A stretch of DNA of 64,000 nucleotides. Origin: an uncultured Mucilaginibacter sp. (GTDB taxonomy: Bacteria; Bacteroidota; Bacteroidia; Sphingobacteriales; Sphingobacteriaceae). The notes beneath the pieces are model-generated. The model was not told the DNA's origin, made no database searches, and saw only the letters and a list, made by a program, of their open reading frames with translations. Both the position numbers and the translations under genes were made by a program. The DNA is taken from the NCBI GenBank assembly GCA_903864275.1, contig CAIPFE010000060.1:222275-286274 (forward strand). The letters are read 5' to 3'. Positions 18,042-27,622 of the stretch are shown piece after piece. The number at the start of each line of letters is the position of its first letter. The stretch's first letter is position 1.

Positions 18042-18078
18042 AACGCCGGTTCAGGCAAGGGAGCCTGGACCGGCGTTT
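18042..18078. terminator. Strong hairpin between convergent genes
   Basis: AACGCCGGT, one mismatch, CAGGC, loop AAGGGA, then GCCTG, mismatch and ACCGGCGTT form a 14-bp stem. It lies between the DoxX-like gene and the convergent alpha/beta hydrolase gene. The T-run after it is weak on both strands, so it is a probable bidirectional terminator rather than a textbook one. Confidence 0.55.
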
Positions 18079-18149
18079 ATATTCGTTTGCGTTTTCATTG
18101 CCTGGTCAACTGCCCGCGACCGGGTAAACATAATTTTGATGCGGGCATC

Positions 18150-19007
18150 CTATTCCTTAAAGAACTTTCTTAATTCATCGGCAACAATGCCTGGTTTGCC
18201 GCCATTCGACGCAGCTGTATGTCCCAGCCCTTTAAATTCAAACCGCTTTGCCTTGGGTAAGGCGGCATTCAACTCGTCCAGCGCCATCTTTAAAAATCGC
18301 TGGCTCGTTGATCCGCCCAGCAGCAATACTTCTGCTTTTAAACTTCTGCTTTTATCAATAATGTTTTTTGCATCCGATACGATAATACTATCATAGCGAA
18401 AAGTGGGTATTAAATCCTTTAAGGGTACATCATGCCCTTTAATGTTTTTTTGCTGGCCTTTAATGGCAGCGTTCAAAAAGGGGGCTGTTATAAAGGCCGG
18501 TATAATAGTAAGCATTGACGAATCCCCTGTTCCTTTAATAACGCTGACCAGCGCTTGCCCTAAATTTCCTTTTGAAAGCGCACCTTCATATGCCCGATGC
18601 ATTTTTGTATGATCTACCCCACTAACAACTATTGGCGGTTCATAAAGTGCGATCTTTTTTATTCCCGGCTCAATTAGTGCCGTTTGCAGCGCAATTACAG
18701 CCCCGGAGCTTAGCCCGAAAATATTCCGCGCCCCTGTTTGCCGTACCAGGGCCTGCATATCTTCGGCATCTGCCGAAAGGGAATGGTTTGTGCCAAAAGC
18801 GCCGCTTAAACCGCGCCCGCGCCGGTCGGGGATGTAAACGGTAAACTCATTAGCCAGGGCTTTGCCCAGCGCCATAAAGCTTTGCGATGATTGCATGCCA
18901 CCGTGTACAAGGATAAGACCGGCGCCGTTGCCCATTTGCCGGTAGCCAATTTTTGTCCCGTCTTTCGAGGTAACAAAACCTGTGCAGTATTCTTTTGGGG
19001 TATCCAT
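18150..19007 (-). CDS. Alpha/beta hydrolase
   Basis: 285-residue alpha/beta-hydrolase-fold enzyme. The oxyanion region is VHGGMQSS (about 35). The nucleophile elbow reads GLSSGA (about 97-102), matching GxSxG with the second Ser region as nucleophile. A late Asp (GGSTS region) and His in GLGHTAASNGG (about 265) complete the expected triad. No signal peptide is seen, so it is cytosolic. Substrate unknown; the family includes esterases and haloperoxidase-like enzymes. The start ATG is at 19007. Confidence 0.82.
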   Translation of the reverse strand: MDTPKEYCTGFVTSKDGTKIGYRQMGNGAGLILVHGGMQSSQSFMALGKALANEFTVYIPDRRGRGLSGAFGTNHSLSADAEDMQALVRQTGARNIFGLSSGAVIALQTALIEPGIKKIALYEPPIVVSGVDHTKMHRAYEGALSKGNLGQALVSVIKGTGDSSMLTIIPAFITAPFLNAAIKGQQKNIKGHDVPLKDLIPTFRYDSIIVSDAKNIIDKSRSLKAEVLLLGGSTSQRFLKMALDELNAALPKAKRFEFKGLGHTAASNGGKPGIVADELRKFFKE

Positions 19008-19103
19008 TTTTTAAAGATAGTGAATGTCATAACACTATTATAATCCAAAAAGAGAACCTTTCGTATGCTGCTCACATACTGCCACTGCCACTATCAACTG
19101 CCA

Positions 19104-21560
19104 CTAATTATTCCCCTTTACCCTGTTCTTTTCATCATCCGCCCCTGTTTGATGCTCCCGTGCTTTTATTTTATTGTTTCCAAAGTTGTAAGTAAGGGTT
19201 AACCGCGTGATCCGGCTTTCGCGCTTTTGGGTAATAAACAGGTCGGTGTTTTGGTATTGGCTGTTAACATCATTGCGCAGCGTGTTAAATATATCACTTA
19301 CGGAGAGTTTCACATTTAATTTTTTATCAGCAAAAGAATGCCTCACACCGGCGTCGACAGAATACCGCGGTTTAACATCATAAAGGCCATAAGTAAGGTC
19401 GCTCTGGTAATTGCCTGTTAATTCGGCTTTGTAGCCTGTAAACGGCGTAAATGTTTCGGTTGCCCTTATATTATAAGCAAACTGGCCCCGGTCTAAATTA
19501 CCGCCTTCAAGGCCGTTTGATTTAAAGCCGAGGTAAAAGGCTGTCGCGTTCACGTTGCCCTCCCACCATTTGGTAATAGTGTATGGCGCGTAAAGGTTTG
19601 CATTATAAGCGTTTTGTACCTGTAAATTGTCGTTCGTTATAAACGAAACTTTTGTAGCCGGGTCGGTGCCGGGCACTTCGGTTATTACATCGGTGGTTTT
19701 GCTGTAACCTAATGTTAAAGTGATGTTCTTATTATAGGTATAGTTAAACTCAAAATTATTGGTGTATTGCGGCCTTAAAAAGGGGTTGCCCTTTTGATAG
19801 GTATAAGGATCCAAATGAATAACAAAGGGGTTAAGGTTGTCATACTGCGGCCGGTCGATCCTGCGGCTGTACGAAAACGTCATCTCGTTTTTATCGTTAA
19901 TGGTATGACTTAAAAACAAACTTGGAAACAGGTTGAGATAGTGCCTTGGTATAACAGACACCACGTTCGCCGAGTCGCCGTTGGCTACTGAACTGGTGTA
20001 TTCGGCCCTTAAACCTGCCTGTATCGAATAGCCTTTAAAATCCTTATTCAAATTGATATAACCGGCATCTATCTTTTCATCATAAATAAAATGGTTGGTG
20101 CTAACAAAAGGATCAGCCGGGTCAGTTTTTTCCGTCAGGTTATTATCAGTTTTTACATCGCTGAACTTCAGGCCAGATTCCAGTTTTAATGATTTGGTAA
20201 GCGGTTTGGTATAATCAACCTTCCCGGTGCGGATATTGATGACCGATGGGGTCAGGTTACCTAAAAAGGCTTCGGGATGCTGGATGCTGCCGTTGGGCAG
20301 GTAATAATCGGTAACATATTGCGAAAGCGAGTTGTTTTTAAACTGGGAATAATCGAGGTCGGCGCTTAGTTCCTGGCCTGCAGTATCAATTTTGTAGGTA
20401 TCATTCAGGTTAAAAGCGATGTTATGAAAGGTTTGATGAATGCCTGACACGGTGCGTAATGTTGAATCAACCTGGCTAAAGCTGGGGCCGATATAAGTAC
20501 GGTCATCAATATCATCCTGTTCGCCGTTAAAGTAACCGCTTACCACAAAGCCTAATGTGTTTTTTGATGAAAGGTCGTAATCGGCGCCGAGGCGGTAACT
20601 GTTATTGTGGTCAGTTTCAATTAGCGGGCTTGTCTGCCTGAAATAAGTGGGCGGTCCGCCAACCGTAGTGTCGGGAATAATACGCATGATGCCTATATTT
20701 TGTATGCGTTTGTTATCGTTATGGCTAAAAGAGCCGAAGATATTCAGGTTACCCTCTTTATGGTTTAGGGTAAGGTTTTCGTTATCCTTGCCGTAAGCGC
20801 CGTACCCTGCCCCTGCGGTTATGCTGCCATTGGTGCCGGTTTGCCTGTTCTTTTTAAGTTTGATATTGATGATGCCCGAATTGCCGGCGGCATCATATTT
20901 TGCCGATGGGTTGGTGATGATCTCGATGGATTGGATGATGGTGCCGTCTGTCGAGCGGAGCAGTGTAGCCAGCTGGGCCGATGTAAGGTAGGTGAGCTTA
21001 TCATTGATCATAACCGTAACCCCCTGTTTGCCTTTAAGGCTGATGTTGTCATCTTTGTCGACCGAAACACCGGGAGCCCTTTCCAATATGTCCATAGCTG
21101 AATTTCCCGCAGCAAGCACGCTGTTCTCAACATTCATAACAGTCCGGTCGATCTTATGCTCGATCAATGGTTTGGAGGATACAATATTAACAGTGTTTAA
21201 AGTTTGGGTCCCCGGCTGCATCTTTAACGCGGGGACATTCAAATTGGCAGTACTGTCTGGCACAGTTAGCTTTTTAGTGGCGGCCTTATACCCAACTACT
21301 GTGGCCTTAATAATATAGGTGCCTGAATTTATGTTATCAAATGTGTACGTACCTGTCTCGTTGCTCAAAGTGCCTTTAACAACTGACGAGTCCTGTGCTT
21401 TTAATAAACTTACCGTAGCAAAGTCCATCGGTTTGCCATTTTCATCAAGCAACGCCCCCGAAATTTTGGCTGCCGGTTTAGTGGTTTGGGCAAGTAACGC
21501 AGCTGTACTAATGGTTAGCAAAAAAAGTGTATATAATATAGGTGTGATAATTCGTTTCAT
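19104..21560 (-). CDS. TonB-dependent outer membrane receptor-like beta-barrel
   Basis: 818-residue outer membrane protein. I use the ATG at 21560 (MKRIITPILYTLFLLTIS), which gives a clean signal peptide; a start four codons upstream is also open. Residues about 32-115 form a carboxypeptidase-regulatory-like beta-sandwich (ISGALLDENGKPMDFATVSL). A TonB plug follows (about 130-225; VMNVENSVLAAGNSAMDILE). The rest is a 22-strand type barrel with the OMP_b-brl_3 pattern, ending in YNFGNNKI and a charged tail. It has no SusD partner, so it is not a SusC. The cargo is unknown. Confidence 0.87.
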   Translation of the reverse strand: MKRIITPILYTLFLLTISTAALLAQTTKPAAKISGALLDENGKPMDFATVSLLKAQDSSVVKGTLSNETGTYTFDNINSGTYIIKATVVGYKAATKKLTVPDSTANLNVPALKMQPGTQTLNTVNIVSSKPLIEHKIDRTVMNVENSVLAAGNSAMDILERAPGVSVDKDDNISLKGKQGVTVMINDKLTYLTSAQLATLLRSTDGTIIQSIEIITNPSAKYDAAGNSGIINIKLKKNRQTGTNGSITAGAGYGAYGKDNENLTLNHKEGNLNIFGSFSHNDNKRIQNIGIMRIIPDTTVGGPPTYFRQTSPLIETDHNNSYRLGADYDLSSKNTLGFVVSGYFNGEQDDIDDRTYIGPSFSQVDSTLRTVSGIHQTFHNIAFNLNDTYKIDTAGQELSADLDYSQFKNNSLSQYVTDYYLPNGSIQHPEAFLGNLTPSVINIRTGKVDYTKPLTKSLKLESGLKFSDVKTDNNLTEKTDPADPFVSTNHFIYDEKIDAGYINLNKDFKGYSIQAGLRAEYTSSVANGDSANVVSVIPRHYLNLFPSLFLSHTINDKNEMTFSYSRRIDRPQYDNLNPFVIHLDPYTYQKGNPFLRPQYTNNFEFNYTYNKNITLTLGYSKTTDVITEVPGTDPATKVSFITNDNLQVQNAYNANLYAPYTITKWWEGNVNATAFYLGFKSNGLEGGNLDRGQFAYNIRATETFTPFTGYKAELTGNYQSDLTYGLYDVKPRYSVDAGVRHSFADKKLNVKLSVSDIFNTLRNDVNSQYQNTDLFITQKRESRITRLTLTYNFGNNKIKAREHQTGADDEKNRVKGNN

Positions 21561-22090
21561 TTTGCAGCTCAATTTTTTGGCAATAGCTCGCCCATTAAAG
21601 AATTTTGTTCTTTTTTTTTCGTGATCAGATGTTTTTGATTTCCCTTTGCGGGATGTTTGGCCCCGGCTTACCTGGCCTGCCCGGATTGTGTATTTATTTT
21701 ATGTTGTTGTTTGGTTTTTATTTTTTTCAATTTTTATGTAAAATAACCGCCATCCGCCTGTTACCCGAAATTTTCTTGACCAGCAGGTTGTTTTTGATGA
21801 CCAGCGAAACAGGGCAGTTTTTAAATGTCCTACTGATCAATGTACTATTCTTTAATATCCCGTTTATTTACAATTCTCAAAAAGCTTTATAATTCTATGT
21901 TTAAGATGTGAAAAGGCGGCCGAAGGTTACACGGTTTTTTTGCTTTTTCGGTAAATGACGGGCATTTGTCGGTGAATGCCGGAAAAAAACAGGCGGGGAT
22001 GGGCGAAAGCAGGCAGTATGCGGTGGGCAGTAGCAGTTACAAAACCAGGCCGCTGAAAACCTGCTACTGCCTACTGCTACTGCCAACTGC
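21561..22090. other. Gene-free stretch between receptor and PspC genes
   Basis: An open frame of 95 codons (21605-21892) is hydrophobic but low-complexity and looks accidental. A block GATGTTTTTGATTTCC (about 21,628) also occurs at about 4,119 inside the inverted repeat, so it belongs to a dispersed repeat. From about 22,003 to 22,095 there are many degenerate ACTGCC words (CTACTGCCTACTGCTACTGC), also seen at 19,073 and 23,820. No RNA gene is recognised. Confidence 0.5.
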
Positions 22091-23746
22091 CTACCGGGTA
22101 CTATCTCGTTTAAGGGTATCCTTTTTAAGGCTATCTTTTTTTGCCGTAACAAGGGTATCAACTTTACACTGCGGGCCATTATCGGTCATAATAAATACTG
22201 ACGATTTTGCTCTTTCTTGTTTGTTCAGCACTTTGCAGTCGTAAACATTAATATCGTGTAAAAAATTATCCAGTTTTTCATCAATAACAAGTGTTGAATT
22301 CAGAGGTACTTTTAAGGTTAGTTCCACTTCCTCGTCGTGCCATAAGGCGTGCGGCCTTTTGCGCAGGGTGTAATCAAATTTTAAAACGGTATCCTGCTGC
22401 GCAAATACATAGCTTGTATTGCGTGCGTTAAAAAGGGCGTCTTCATAGTTGCCGCCTTTGGCGCTGTACGACTCTTCCAATACCGGGTAGCTAACGTCAC
22501 TTCTTTCAATTTTTATACTCACACTTTGCGGCTCACCGTGAAAACCATTATAGTCATCATCCGTTACCACCATATTACGGAAATGGTCTTTAATGTCAAG
22601 ACGAATACTATCATCGTGCGAAAAATACTTTATATCATTCAGTTTCAGGTAATAGGTGTTGTTTTTTGTGGGCTTCAGATTTACCGTTTGGACAAAGGTG
22701 GCCTCTTCCCTGAAGTTTGATGATATTTTTACTGCATAATATATAAGCATAGCTACTGCGCATAACCAGATGACCAGTACCACCGAGCCGGTTGATTTGC
22801 CGATACTGCCTACATTGAAAATACCTTTAAGGGTAACCAGTATAATACTGAGCAAAGGAATAAAAACAGCGAGGAATGCACACAAATAAATATTATCAGC
22901 ATGCTCATTGGAAATTATCCGGAAAGGGAAAAATACATGAGGGTCGCCGGCGCCGAAGCCAACAAAGGCAATAAGGGCCACCAGCAGTGCAACTGCACAG
23001 CCAAAACAAGCCAAAAGGATAAAAATGCCAATTATTTTAAAGAGTACTTTACCGGTGCCTGCTAAAAAAACGCCGAGGTGATGGAAAAAATCGCCGAAAA
23101 AATCGCGTGCCTTATAAACAAACGGCCTTGCTTCATGTCCAAAATTTGAAATGTTCTGGCGAACGGAGCTTAATTCGTCTTCAAAGTTCTTTTTAAAACC
23201 CTGCAGGTTTTGTTTTTCGCCTTTCATGGCCATCCTGTCGGCGCGGGTAACGGCTTTTGGCACAATTATCCACAGGATAAAATATAACAGGATGCCACTG
23301 CCGCCCAGTAGTACACAAAACACAAAGATCAACCTTACCCATACCGGGTCCATGTCGAAATAATTTGCGATACCCGCACAAACACCGGCTAACAAATGAT
23401 CGTCCGGGTCGCGGAACAAACGGCGGCCTTCCCTATTACTATAGGTATAGGAAGTTTGATCAGTCTTGCCGTCGCTTTCCAAACTCTCAAAATCAGCTAC
23501 CGATCCCATTTGTTCGATAACAGCGTTTACGTCCTGTTCAACAATAACCTGTTTGTTCTCGCGCAGCAGTATTTCCGAAAACATCTCGGCGATGCGGTTT
23601 TCTATATCTGTGGTTATTTCGTGGCTATCGGCCGAGTTCATAAAATGACGTTTTACATCCGTCATATATTTTTTTAATATTTCATAGGCATCTTCCTCTA
23701 TATGGAAGACGATCCCGTTTATGTTTATGATAATTGTTTTATTCAT
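22091..23746 (-). CDS. PspC-domain membrane protein
   Basis: 551-residue membrane protein. The N-terminal soluble region (about 1-105) is helical and likely sensory. A PspC domain (about 107-165) carries LFRDPDDHLLAGVCAGIANY and a transmembrane hairpin. Further membrane helices lie about 235-350, and the C-terminal ~200 residues form a periplasmic, adhesin-like beta region. PspC proteins act in envelope-stress sensing. The gene lies 100 bases after padR on the same strand, a common Bacteroidota arrangement, and is probably co-regulated by it. Confidence 0.87.
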   Translation of the reverse strand: MNKTIIININGIVFHIEEDAYEILKKYMTDVKRHFMNSADSHEITTDIENRIAEMFSEILLRENKQVIVEQDVNAVIEQMGSVADFESLESDGKTDQTSYTYSNREGRRLFRDPDDHLLAGVCAGIANYFDMDPVWVRLIFVFCVLLGGSGILLYFILWIIVPKAVTRADRMAMKGEKQNLQGFKKNFEDELSSVRQNISNFGHEARPFVYKARDFFGDFFHHLGVFLAGTGKVLFKIIGIFILLACFGCAVALLVALIAFVGFGAGDPHVFFPFRIISNEHADNIYLCAFLAVFIPLLSIILVTLKGIFNVGSIGKSTGSVVLVIWLCAVAMLIYYAVKISSNFREEATFVQTVNLKPTKNNTYYLKLNDIKYFSHDDSIRLDIKDHFRNMVVTDDDYNGFHGEPQSVSIKIERSDVSYPVLEESYSAKGGNYEDALFNARNTSYVFAQQDTVLKFDYTLRKRPHALWHDEEVELTLKVPLNSTLVIDEKLDNFLHDINVYDCKVLNKQERAKSSVFIMTDNGPQCKVDTLVTAKKDSLKKDTLKRDSTR

Positions 23747-23769
23747 GATGATTTTTATTTGTCGATTGG

Positions 23770-23801
23770 TTCATTAGTTCATTAGTTCATTGGTTCATTA
23801 G
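23770..23801. repeat. 8-bp tandem repeat, four units
   Basis: TTCATTAG is repeated four times in a row (third unit TTCATTGG) between padR and pspC. It is followed by ACTGCC-type words. Tandem short repeats here could vary in copy number and alter the spacing between the two genes. Confidence 0.8.
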
Positions 23802-23845
23802 TCAGGGTGGCTTTCATGTTCTGCCTACTGCAAACTGCCCACTGA

Positions 23846-24181
23846 CTACTGCTTTCTTTCCCCAATTGCCGTTTGCACAGCGAATAATAGTTCTTCCCAG
23901 GTCTTATCCAGTTGCTGGAGCACGCTTTTGCCCTCATCTGATAAGATATAATACTTTCTTGGCGGCCCCGAAGTTGACTCAACCCAGTTATAGGTGAGCA
24001 GGCCATTGTTTTTTAATCGTGTAAGCAAAGGGTACAAAGTGCCCTCAACTACAAGCAGTTGGGCTTTTTTAAGCTCGGCAATTATGTCCGAAGCATAGGT
24101 TTCGCCCTTAGCTATTATGGAAAGTATGCAATACTCCAGTATTCCTTTCCGCATTTGGGTTTGTGTATTTTCAACAATCAT
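23846..24181 (-). CDS. PadR-family transcriptional regulator
   Basis: 111-residue winged-helix repressor of the PadR family. The DNA-binding domain covers about residues 8-85 (MRKGILEYCILSIIAKGETY, VVEGTLYPLLTRLKNNGLL, PPRKYYILSDEGK), followed by a short dimerisation helix. The VEGTLYPLL and RKYY signatures are diagnostic. It starts at 24181 and is followed on the same strand by pspC. It likely represses its own operon by binding the palindrome about 26 bases upstream of its start. Confidence 0.93.
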   Translation of the reverse strand: MIVENTQTQMRKGILEYCILSIIAKGETYASDIIAELKKAQLLVVEGTLYPLLTRLKNNGLLTYNWVESTSGPPRKYYILSDEGKSVLQQLDKTWEELLFAVQTAIGERKQ

Positions 24182-24206
24182 ACAACAAAGATATATGTTT
24201 TAAATT

Positions 24207-24220
24207 GTATTATGCAATAC
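24207..24220 (-). promoter_or_regulatory. Palindrome upstream of padR (candidate operator)
   Basis: GTATT-ATGC-AATAC is a perfect palindrome centred about 33 bases before the padR start codon. The neighbouring bases (ATATATG...CATAGTAC) extend partial symmetry. PadR proteins usually bind such AT-rich palindromes over their own promoter. Confidence 0.5.
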
Positions 24221-24366
24221 ATAGTACTAAAATAATTACTTTTATTATGAAAACTTAGGTTTTTTTAAAAAAAAGTGACGTTTTTAAAGAATTAACTTGA
24301 CAATTTGATAACGTAACAGTACTTTTATAACTAATTAACTATTAACTGATCTTATTATTAACAAAC

Positions 24367-27300
24367 ATGAAAAAACTTCTACTAGTAAGTTTGTGTTTCC
24401 TGATGTTATGCATTACTCAGGTATTTGCACAAAGCCGTACAGTTACTGGTACGGTTACGTCTAAAGACGACGGCCTGCCCATCCCGGGAGTAACAGTAAA
24501 GGTAAAGGGTACCACTGTGGGTACCCAAACTAACACTGCGGGTAAATTCACTATCAATGTACCAGCAAGCGGTACAACTTTAGTGTTTAGCTTTATCGGC
24601 TACGAAACACAACAAGTACCCGTAACCGGCTCGGTGGTTAACGCCGTGCTGAACGTTGCCAGCAACCAGCTGGGCGAGGTTGTTGTAACCACTACATTAG
24701 GTGTTAAGCACCAGGCCAAGGAGCTTGGGTATGCGGCAACTAACATCACCGCCAAATCGCTTACCGAAGCGCACCCAACCAATTTTACAAACGGTTTAAC
24801 TGCGAAGGCTCCTGGTTTGGTGGTAACTACAGTTGACAACGGTATCAATCCGGATACCCGTTTTATTTTGCGCGGTAACCGCCACATTAATGGTAATAAC
24901 TTTGCACTGGTTGTATTGAACGGCGTACCGGTTTCACCAAATGAAGTGAACACCATTAACCCTGACGATATTGAAAGCGTAAACATTCTGAATGGTGCAG
25001 GTGCTGCGGCCCTCTACGGTTCTGAAGCTTCAAACGGCGCTTTGGTAATTACCACAAAACGCGGCAGCACAACAGGCGCACCGCAGGTGAGTTATACCAA
25101 CACCTACCAGTTAGAGCAGATCTCTTATTTCCCCGACCTTCAAACCCAATTTGGTTCGTTCGGTGGTGAAGGATTTGTAATTGACCCGATAACAGGTTAT
25201 GTGATTGCACCGGTGCCTTTTGAAAATCAATCATACGGCCCCCGTTATACCGGCGCCTTAACACAACTGGGTATCCCGCTGCCAGATGGCACACTGCAAA
25301 AGTATCCTTATTCAACGCCTAAAAAGGACCCGCGCCTGGCATTTTTCCAGACAGGGCACACCGAAGAAAACAACGTTTCGTATTCTTCAGGTGATGCTGC
25401 CAACGGTGTAAACATCTCCGCCAGCCGCCTTGACAGGACCGGTACTGTTCCGATGGATACTTATAACAGGACCGCCGCCCGTTTAACAGCCACAAAAACC
25501 ACCGGTATATTAACTTTGGATGTTACCGCCGGTTTTACACAACAGATGACCAGCAAAACTACCGTTACCCTTCCGGGCGCTGCTGATGTTGGTTATTTAC
25601 CATTTGATGACGGTGACTTATTAACCACCCTGTTAAATACACCATCATGGGTGCCGTTGGAAAATTTTAAAAATCCGAATGCACCGTTTGCTGATCAGAA
25701 TACGTGGTTCAACTCTTACGGTATCAACCCTTACTGGATCATAAATAATTCAAGGACCAATATACGCTCTGATGTATTTAACGGCAGTTTAGCTGCTACA
25801 TTAAGGCCTTTAAAATGGCTCGATGTGACTTACCGTTTGGCTGACAACAGCGGTACTGCGCAATTGCAGCAAACGCGCGCTGAAGTTGATTTCAGCCAGT
25901 ATGCATTTAGTGACCCAACAGGCGGTTACGGAACCGGTGCTGCACTGAGCGGCGCTAATGTACCGGGAGCCGTTTGGAACACCACACAATTTGGTGACGG
26001 CAGTACTGGAACAGGTGCAGGCCCGCAGGGTTACTCACGTATTCAACAGGATGCGTTACTGACCTTCCACAAAACATTTTTTAATGATTTTAAAACCAGC
26101 CTGATATTGGGAAATACTATATGGCAGGAATATTACCAAAATATACAAAACAGCAGCACCAACCTTTTGGTGAACGGGTTTTATAACATTGGCAGTATTT
26201 TGGGGGTTCCGGCAACCAGCTATGAAACTGAAGAAATACGCCAGGTGGATTATTTTGGCGACCTGACCCTCGGGTACAAGGATTTCGCCTTTTTAGAAGG
26301 AACGTTACGTAATGACAACGACTCACGCCTTGCGTCTGCAAACAGGTCATTCTACTACCCTTCGTTAAAGGGATCACTGGTATTAACAGACCTGGTAGAA
26401 GCCTGGAAGAACAATAAAACCGTAACTTATGCTAAATTAAGGGGTTCATATAGCCAGGTGGGTGATGTGAATATATCTCCCTATAGCATAAATAACACGT
26501 TTACCCCCACAGGAGGTTTCCCTTACGGCAATACCGGTGGTTTAAGTTTAAATACAACACTTAACAACCCTAAGTTAAAACCCGAAATTACAACGGAGCT
26601 TGAGTTTGGTTTCGACCTTGGCTTTTTAAATAACCGTGTCAATGTAAACGCTACTTATTACGATAGCAAGACCAAAAATCAAACGCTTAACGTAACTACT
26701 TCGGCCTCTACCGGTTATTTAGGTACGTTCATCAACGTTGGTGAAGTTCAGAATACAGGTTATGAGTTTAAGCTTGATGTGCAGGCGCTTACCAAAGCGC
26801 AAAACGGTATTGGTTTGATCTTATCAGGTAACCTTGCCATTCAAAACTCAAAGGTAGTTTCATTGTTTAACGGTATCAAACAGATCAGCATCGGCGGATA
26901 CAGCAACGCAGCGGTTGAAGCCGTTGTTGGGCAGCCTTTCCCTGAGTTGGTTGGCAGCGACTTAAAGAGGAGCCCTGCAGGGAATGTTATTGTTGACCCT
27001 AACACCGGTTACCCGTCACTTCAGAGCAGCCTGGTTAATTTAGGGCAGTTAACACCGAAATATCTTATAGGTTTAACACAAACCATAAGCTACAAATTTG
27101 TAACCCTTACCGCAGTTGAAGAATTTCGTACCGGGTACGTAGTTTATAACGGCGGCTTACCGGGTTCGTATGCATCAGGTACAGCAGCCCTTACCGCTTC
27201 GGCCGGGCGCCAGGTTTTTGTATTCCCGAATTCGGTGATCAATACCGGGACAGCTGCAGCCCCTGTTTATACTAAAAACACCAATGTAACCGTTCAGGAG

Positions 27301-27615
27301 GGCAATGTTAATTTCTGGGATAACGGGGCTTTCTATAATGCCGCAAGTACCTATACAACCAGCGGCGCTTTCTGGAAAGTAAGGGAAGCTGACTTAGCCT
27401 TTGACCTTACACAATGGGTAAAGCAATCTAAGTTTATTAAAAAGGCGTCATTCGCGTTAATAGGCCGAAATTTATTGATGTTCAGGCCAAAAACAAATAC
27501 ATGGACCGACCCCGAGTTTGCATATAGCTCCGGCAATAATGGTATTGGCGTAAACAATACAAACCAGAATCCGCCAACCCGTATTTACGGAGCAAGTTTA
27601 AACGTTACATTTTAA
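24367..27615 (+). CDS. SusC/RagA-family TonB-linked outer membrane protein
   Basis: 1082-residue outer membrane importer that works with a SusD lipoprotein to take up glycans or peptides. Signal peptide: about 1-22 (MKKLLLVSLCFLMLCITQVF). A carboxypeptidase-regulatory-like domain follows (about 26-105; TVTGTVTSKDDGLPIPGVTV). The plug (about 120-235) contains FILRGNRHINGNN and ALYGSEASNGALVITTKRG. The rest is the beta-barrel, ending in RIYGASLNVTF with the terminal aromatic residue. It is the first gene of a three-gene operon with SusD and a DUF1735 lipoprotein; no glycosidase is attached. Confidence 0.96.
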   Translation: MKKLLLVSLCFLMLCITQVFAQSRTVTGTVTSKDDGLPIPGVTVKVKGTTVGTQTNTAGKFTINVPASGTTLVFSFIGYETQQVPVTGSVVNAVLNVASNQLGEVVVTTTLGVKHQAKELGYAATNITAKSLTEAHPTNFTNGLTAKAPGLVVTTVDNGINPDTRFILRGNRHINGNNFALVVLNGVPVSPNEVNTINPDDIESVNILNGAGAAALYGSEASNGALVITTKRGSTTGAPQVSYTNTYQLEQISYFPDLQTQFGSFGGEGFVIDPITGYVIAPVPFENQSYGPRYTGALTQLGIPLPDGTLQKYPYSTPKKDPRLAFFQTGHTEENNVSYSSGDAANGVNISASRLDRTGTVPMDTYNRTAARLTATKTTGILTLDVTAGFTQQMTSKTTVTLPGAADVGYLPFDDGDLLTTLLNTPSWVPLENFKNPNAPFADQNTWFNSYGINPYWIINNSRTNIRSDVFNGSLAATLRPLKWLDVTYRLADNSGTAQLQQTRAEVDFSQYAFSDPTGGYGTGAALSGANVPGAVWNTTQFGDGSTGTGAGPQGYSRIQQDALLTFHKTFFNDFKTSLILGNTIWQEYYQNIQNSSTNLLVNGFYNIGSILGVPATSYETEEIRQVDYFGDLTLGYKDFAFLEGTLRNDNDSRLASANRSFYYPSLKGSLVLTDLVEAWKNNKTVTYAKLRGSYSQVGDVNISPYSINNTFTPTGGFPYGNTGGLSLNTTLNNPKLKPEITTELEFGFDLGFLNNRVNVNATYYDSKTKNQTLNVTTSASTGYLGTFINVGEVQNTGYEFKLDVQALTKAQNGIGLILSGNLAIQNSKVVSLFNGIKQISIGGYSNAAVEAVVGQPFPELVGSDLKRSPAGNVIVDPNTGYPSLQSSLVNLGQLTPKYLIGLTQTISYKFVTLTAVEEFRTGYVVYNGGLPGSYASGTAALTASAGRQVFVFPNSVINTGTAAAPVYTKNTNVTVQEGNVNFWDNGAFYNAASTYTTSGAFWKVREADLAFDLTQWVKQSKFIKKASFALIGRNLLMFRPKTNTWTDPEFAYSSGNNGIGVNNTNQNPPTRIYGASLNVTF

Positions 27616-27622
27616 TTGAAAT

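Noticed and set aside
21605..21892. 95-codon hydrophobic frame before the receptor gene
   Set aside because: Starts in a T-run, low complexity, and overlaps a dispersed repeat; no homology pattern.
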